From Lithospermum erythrorhizon (lineage: Eukaryota > Streptophyta > Magnoliopsida > Boraginales > Boraginaceae): a DNA stretch of 64,000 nt. The number at the start of each line of letters is the position of its first letter. Position 1 is the first letter of the stretch. The stretch lies in assembly GCA_019722365.1 (NCBI GenBank), contig JADFUC010001653.1, positions 1 through 64,000 on the forward strand, read 5' to 3'. This document shows, one piece after another, positions 58,330-64,000 of the stretch. The notes beneath the pieces were generated by a model. The model did no database searches, was not told the DNA's origin, and saw only the letters and a list, made by a program, of their open reading frames with translations. The position numbers and the translations under genes were made by a program.

Positions 58330-59640
58330 CATCCGCCGCAGTCGCCACACGCGCTGGCTGGGCTGGGGCCACTAACATACCTTCAAAGTATTCCTCAAAG
58401 CCACTCCATTCAAATGGTAAACAAATCCAACAAATGCAGCATTCGCCTCGGGAACTTGCAACGAACCCACCTACTACAACAGAGGATCAGCTTTTGCCCA
58501 CCAAGCAGGTCGCACTCGCACCTGCCCTCGAACCGGGCCACTCTCCGCCCATTTCGGCATCAACAATTTTAAGCCCCTATTCCGCCTCAGGCTCAAGCCT
58601 CCGCAGCCTCGCTGCGTACCATAGTAAGTGAGCGTGAATCTCCACACTGCCCGCCAACAAAGCCTGGTCTCTCTTCACTTTCTCGAGCTCCGCCTCTATC
58701 ATGCTACATCTCTTCGCATACTTTTTCTTCTTCGCTCTAGCTTATCTCCTCGCGCAAAACGCTGAGCTAATCGGCCCAAAGTTAAATCACCAGCCATGGT
58801 AAGCTGTAGAGTAAGGCTGGGGGCATTTATATTCTCCAAAGCCTCCACTTTAGTGCATTCGAGGCGGACGCGAACTTCAAAGAAGTGCTCCTTCGCCGGA
58901 AAACTGGATAGTCCCGAACCCAAAACCGCTGGCTTCAGATCACCAATTGGTTATCGTCGAGGGCACCCTACCCTTCATAGCCGCAACGCCCACCGGGTAG
59001 ATCCGAGGCATTTTGATTAGTTTCCGCACTTTAGCTAAAAATAAAAATAATAAAGGTTTAGAACACGACTCTAGTAATAATGGGGTTTTACCGAGAAATG
59101 TATATAAAGATACCCTAAGTAACAAAAGGACGGTGATTACATCTATCGTGAATCAAACCCCGCCTATAATTAACAAACTTTTTCTAATGTAGTCCGTGTA
59201 GTTTAATCGAATTGCCTTCCTCGAGCCTTCGATTTGAATTGCGGAAGCGGCATTCCCTACGCATAAAGAACCCGCCTCGTCCTTGATGGTCCAACTGATC
59301 GGAACACTAGGCCCCATACCTCCCTAGATGAAAAACCATTGGCCGTGAAACCGTTAGGGTTCAACCTTGTTTGAACGGAAGATATCCAGAAAATTCTTAC
59401 TCGACCTTCCCGTTTCGCACCTAAAGAGATATCGAATGGCCTATGCTTGGCCGAAAAGAGACTACCAAATAGGGGGACAGTCGCTTGTATTATAGCTATT
59501 TTACAAGCGACTTGAAAAATGGTAATGTTTAGCAATCCAATCGGATGGATTTGGCCTGGTGTCCTATTTAAGTTCTCTAACAAATCATTTACAAAACCCG
59601 GCAATGATCCTAACGTAAAAGGCTTCTAAAATATGTCCAC
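58330..59640 (-). pseudogene. Antisense gypsy-type transposon ORF (PF04195-like)
   Basis: The minus-strand translation from 59604 reads FVNDLLENLNRTPGQIHPIG and later FGSLFSAKH. This is the pattern of the putative gypsy-type transposon domain (L-x-x-x-x-x-x-PGQLHP-x-x-W, then F-x-x-FF). Further down the minus strand, AKEHFFEVRVRLECTKVEAL, GRLAQRFARGDKLERRRKS and a Glu/Lys/Arg-rich end suggest the coiled-coil tail common in these gag-like proteins. Frames are interrupted; assignment is from recollection of the family pattern. Confidence 0.55.
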
Positions 59641-60009
59641 CCTACTGGGTTTAATCGCCTGCTCGGGGAAAAAGAATCGAACCGACTGGCTCTGCCTATT
59701 TGCGAATGGAATTTTAATCGTGACGGTCATTAATCGGTACGCCTGCCCGTTCTGGTTTCGGATTTGAACCCAAAAATCAAAACAAAATATGTGAATTTAC
59801 TACAATTCCATCATTTTTATATGAAAAATCTGTTGGAAATTAGTGTATATTGATTCTTTAATTATATCATCAAGGATAATCATATAACACCATTTACTAG
59901 TTTTAGCTGGGACGAGATTACTCAAATTTAGTGTTCAATAATAGTATTTGTAATACTAAATAGGGGTACTACGATTATATCGTGGTTACGCTTGGGATTG
60001 CTGTATCCT
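59641..60009. other. Unassigned spacer
   Basis: GC-mixed then AT-rich sequence. GGGACGAGATTACTCAAATT at about 59911 resembles AACGAGATTACTCAAACT near 7997, hinting at another shared repeat. Confidence 0.35.
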
Positions 60010-60883
60010 ACGCATAATCAAGTATAACAACCTGTGCAATTTAAACGCCCGCCCATAGTGTGGAAATGGGAGTCGCCTAAAAGACGAGTAAAAAAACAAA
60101 TATCACGTAACTTAACCTACTATCATACAAATGATGTTTCAAGCACTTTACCTATTTAAAAGACTATATACTTCAAGCAGTTATATTTATATACTAACAC
60201 GCATCACAATATAAATCTTTCCTAATGGCTTTCCAACTAACACCGAGCAACTCCACATCACGCCAATAACTTACTCATAGTACACCTTAATCACAAGAAG
60301 TTATCTCTATTGTCATCTTTATGAAGTATAGCTAATTACCGATATAATATACCACTCAAACATACCACAACCAAACAAAGATCTCAAATATCTCATGTCC
60401 CAAGCATACACAACTCACCCAACTGTCTTTAAGTCACCTTAAAGTGATACTCCAAATCATAGTCATACACCTCCTAAGACATTCAAATGTTTATTATAAG
60501 AACCCAAATCGCATCATTATCTTAATACAACCGAGCGACGTGATATCTTAACTCAAGATAACTTAAGTACGGGATTGTCTCACCAAATTTTTATTTAGTT
60601 TACGGAACTTATTAACTTTATATGGTGAACTGAATCTTTTAATGAATCGATACTTAACTTATATCGACAATCAACTTCAAACATCAACATTTATATACTC
60701 AAATTATATTACCACCACACATTACTACTACAACTTTAAAATTTTAAATACCAATGTGCTCACACCATCATTCGTTGTATTTTCACTATTCAACTTCTCG
60801 AAATTTTTTCTTTTTCCTCTAAATAATCCACCGAGTAACTAAGATATTATTACAATAATATTAGCACGAATCTGATTATTACA
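60010..60883 (-). repeat. 3' LTR of minus-strand gypsy element (truncated)
   Basis: It begins TGTAATAATCAGATTC (minus) at 60883. Similarity to 63421-64000 is extensive: ATTTAAACGCCCGCC, GACTATATACTTCAAG, GAAGTATAGCTAATTACCGA and AACTCAAGATAACTTAAGTA. The part equivalent to 63093-63415 is missing, so its distal end is truncated near 60010. Confidence 0.75.
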
Positions 60884-60894
60884 ATCTACCCACC
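60884..60894 (-). other. Polypurine tract of minus-strand gypsy element
   Basis: GGTGGGTAGAT on the minus strand immediately precedes the LTR start TGTAAT, as expected for the plus-strand primer. Confidence 0.65.
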
Positions 60895-63078
60895 TTATAA
60901 AATTTCGTCTTCGAAATTCATTCTAACCCAACTGCTAAATAATCTCAACGCACCTTTCAACACGCCCTTATCAACTAATATCACGACACCTTGTCACCCG
61001 CTCAATCCCCAGACTTCATAGCCCCATAATATCTTATGTCAATCGATTTCAGCAGCTGCCCTCTTACCCATAACACAACATTCAATCGATACCTTCTGCT
61101 CAAACTTATCATCTCCGAATATGCATCGCTTCTTCTTGTTATTATCATTATCAATCTTAGTATTATAAACACCCTCAGTTGCCTCCATAATACCACTAAA
61201 AATTAAAATTCATATCACCGATACCGATACTGTCCACTCATAATTTGTCACCATAATACTCCATTATCAACGATCAAGTTCATTCATGAAAAGCAAATTC
61301 CCTATCACCTAACTCACTCAAATTATATCGATTATCTCGATAACAATGAATGTAGTAATTACCAAGGTCTCCCAAGATACAACTAATGTGTGTAACTCAC
61401 AACCTAATCCTCTAGCCCACGCTCATAACAATTTTGACTTGAATCCAATAACTATCATTAACTTGCCGATTTACGTCCCCATGACTTTTATAATTAATGA
61501 AATTCATGGTTTATTCAACATGTACTCAAGGTAACACTTCACACCCCTATTCTAATCTTATCTTCTATTCGCCACCCCGACATAATACCCCAATCGTGAG
61601 CCTTGAATAAACTTCTATTCAACTCCTTCAACCACAATCAACATTATCAATTCCTAGGCTCTCATAAGGTTTATAACCCATAAGTCCTCTTTGTTTAATT
61701 CTCCAATTATTATAAGTCCATTTATTCACTACAAGCTCATTATTCACAAAGATGTGCCTCTTCCGTACTACTAAATGCATTATCAACTCATCACCTAAAT
61801 ATTCCACCTCAACTCAAATCACACGCTCTTTATCATTCACCGAGATTAAACTTCCATCTTCATCTTATTACAACGCTGACTTACTCCTTCTCTATCCTCT
61901 CACGTCCATATTCCTCAACAGACATCGCAAGCATGGGTATTATCGCCACAAAGAAGAAGCTGATTTTTCTTCTTCCCTACGCTCGTATAGAAGATTGAAT
62001 TTGTAATATTATTTATCTCAATTATCTTAGTATATTACTAAATTCGATTGTTTTAAAGATCATCTACACCACGATCAAATGCTAATCCCAAATGTACATG
62101 TCACCAAAATCCTCCTCAACTAACCTTTTAATACCCTTAAGTTCACACAATTGCACCAACTTATCAACAACTTCAAATTCAACACCAGTGAATCCCTTTC
62201 AATAACTTCCCGATATAAATCTGTCTCTCCCGTAAATCCTCAAACATACTCATCCACATTTCATCTCCAAAGGTTTCAACCCAGAGTTTACATCCTCAAG
62301 AATAATCATTACTATCACAAAAATAAACTCCACTCAACCACCGACTCTTACTTAAACATTATTAACGGATGAACTCAAAACTCTTTTCTTTTATTCAGCC
62401 TCGATTTGTATCCACCCCGACTACAACTCTCGATCAAAACCCACGCTTTCACACTTTCTTATAATCACACATCTTATTTAACCCAGATCCTTACTTATAA
62501 CCTATCGATATTCTTTACAATTCCACCCTTGAGTATATACTATATATTAATTATCACAACTCATCCTTAATTTTTTTTCCCACCCTATAAGGTCTCATTA
62601 TCACTCTACCACCACATCAATTATTTAAATAGACACCTCCCAATATCTATATAATCTACCCAAATATCTCATAATATTTCCTATACTATACATCATATTC
62701 TAAACTATAACATGCCTTGCTTCAATATAGCCCATCATATATATATAACAACCCATCGTGGCCGATCTCCATATTATACCCAAGCATCTATCCTAACATA
62801 TACATATAACTCAACGACGCCATACTAGCTTAATCGGGCTCACATCTCATAATATAATACATCTCAATCAAATAACACCACAAAATACAAAAATTTAAGG
62901 TAGTCTCGCAAGCATCTATGCCAGCCAATCCAAATTTTCTAAATGGGCGGCCCTCAAATACCAACGGATTCGAAAAGAAAGTTAACTCAAAACCGAACGA
63001 CTCACAACAACACACTCACAACCCGAAACCTGTGCACACAACCAATATCAAAGACAATTAAGAAAAACATACACCTAG
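60895..63078 (-). other. Internal region of minus-strand gypsy element
   Basis: Apart from the GAATTTCGAAGACGAAATTT signature next to the 3' LTR, I can read no conserved motif. The plus strand is pyrimidine- and A-rich with short meaningless frames. Confidence 0.45.
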
Positions 63079-63091
63079 GCCTCCGATACCA
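63079..63091 (-). other. Primer-binding site of minus-strand gypsy element
   Basis: The minus strand reads TGGTATCGGAGGC, close to the initiator tRNA-Met complement TGGTATCAGAGC, next to the inner end of the LTR that continues off the window. Confidence 0.65.
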
Positions 63092-63092
63092 A

Positions 63093-64000
63093 AATTAACG
63101 ACTGCCTCAAAGGGCCCCCCCGAGGCCGTGACCTCATCAACCCGAATAACGTAGCCACCAACGACGGAGCAACGATAAAATAACTTCATTTAACGTGATA
63201 ATAAATAATACAACTCGGCCCATCAAAGTAACTAACCAACACCACAACAACCTAAAAATTAAAAATATAAATACAACACCAAACAATTTGTTTAGAACAA
63301 TAATTATTATGTACAACAAAAACTCCAAGTTAATATAAAAGCATTTAATCGCTGGAAAGTCTTCACCATCTCCACCATCGCTGGCACAAAATATTCTCAC
63401 GATCTCAACATCCAAGAACAACCTGTAATTTAAACGCCCGCCTATGTGGAATAGTGGAGCTGCCTAAAAGTTTAGTAAAAACAAATATCACGTAAGTTAA
63501 CTCGCCTACTCATACAAACACGGATAAGTCGTAAGCATCTACCTATTTAAAGACTATATACTTCAAGAGTTATATTTTATATACTACCACCACATAAATC
63601 TTTCCTTAATGGCTTTGCAACTAACACCGATAACCCACATCACGTCAATAATTTACTCATAGCACAATCTTAATCACAAGAGTTATTCTATTGGCCATCT
63701 TTTCCGAAGTATAGCTAATTACCGATATAATATACCACTCAAACATACCACAACTCAAACACATATATCTTAACATCTCCTCACTCAAGCATACACAACT
63801 CAACCACTTATCTAGTTCACCTTAAAGCGATACTCCCTCAATTATAGTCATACCTCCTATGACATCTAAATGTTTATTATAAGAACTCTCCAAATCGTAT
63901 CATTATCTTAATACAACTGAAATGACGATATCTTAACTCAAGATAACTTAAGTACCGGATTGCCTCGCCAAATTATTTATTTAGTTTACGAACTTATTCA
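63093..64000 (-). repeat. 5' LTR of minus-strand gypsy element (incomplete)
   Basis: From 63421 it matches 60031-60614, and the window ends before its TG start. From the 3' LTR I infer about 270 bp more beyond the window, for a total near 1.2 kb. The 94-codon minus frame at 63137-63421 is LTR sequence, not a gene. Confidence 0.7.

Larger units (their letters stand above)
60010..64000 (-). mobile_element. Ty3/gypsy element, minus strand, runs off the window
   Basis: LTR copies at 60010-60883 and 63093 to the window end face the minus strand. A PBS (TGGTATCGGAGGC, minus) lies at 63079-63091. A purine tract GGTGGGTAGAT (minus) at 60884-60894 is preceded by GAATTTCGAAGACGAAATTT, a well-known polyprotein-end signature of chromovirus-type gypsy elements. 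Only about 2.2 kb of internal DNA remains and no RT or integrase can be read, so it is internally deleted or non-autonomous. Confidence 0.75.

Noticed and set aside
63137..63421. 94-codon minus-strand frame
   Set aside because: It lies within the LTR of the minus-strand gypsy element.
1..64000. CRISPR array, bacterial operon or phage features
   Set aside because: Introns, LTR elements and composition mark this as plant nuclear DNA; the tandem repeats have no unique spacers of CRISPR type.

Overview
The window looks like nuclear DNA of a higher plant, probably a eudicot. Two multi-exon genes with GT-AG introns sit in a sea of decayed retrotransposons and miniature DNA transposons. The intergenic DNA is AT-rich. 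I cannot name the species from sequence alone.

Only two host genes are supported, both on the + strand. Gene 1 (28080-30827, 4 exons, about 551 residues) encodes a probable plastid membrane protein: a transit-peptide-like start, one membrane span, a charged coiled-coil-like stretch and a conserved C-terminal domain. Gene 2 (40859-48409, 12 exons, about 860 residues) encodes a BTB/POZ-BACK protein whose C-terminal half recalls germ cell-less-type proteins. Each carries one small frameshift (near 28150 and near 42758). Splice sites and the rest of the reading frames are clean, so these are either assembly errors or very recent lesions.

Layout. 1-1500: unrecognised AT-rich DNA. 1545-3165: degenerate GCGGTACCGC motifs flanking a minus-strand Cassandra-type TRIM whose LTRs carry 5S rRNA-like sequence. 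4841-5700: a 0.9-kb repeat, found again in opposite orientation at 34407-35337. 5932-6712: a short satellite array. 6735-7960: antisense Copia reverse transcriptase. 9525-12125: an LTR pair without recognisable coding. 13005-15870: internally deleted Copia with gag. 16202-24255: larger degenerate Copia with integrase, RT and RNase H. 24938-27837: two hAT-like non-autonomous elements. 28080-30827: gene 1. 31459-32311: two MITE candidates. 34082-38210: a LINE-like DUF4283/CCHC ORF broken by insertions. 38280-40690: Ty3/gypsy LTR and gag fragment ending just upstream of gene 2. 40859-48409: gene 2, with a Stowaway MITE in intron 1. 49490-49900: minisatellite. 50380-56160: degenerate Ty3/gypsy gag-pol. 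56881-57735: tandem duplication. 58330-59640: antisense gypsy-type ORF. 60010-64000: a minus-strand Ty3/gypsy element running off the window.

The host genes show no operon-like or functional linkage. The mobile elements are nested and nearly all carry stops and 1-2 nt indels. No intact autonomous element, tRNA, rRNA gene array or CRISPR array was seen. The most unusual items are the two-copy 0.9-kb TATA-containing repeat with a possible 7-bp target duplication, the Cassandra TRIM, the 147-162 bp satellite and the about 28-bp minisatellite.
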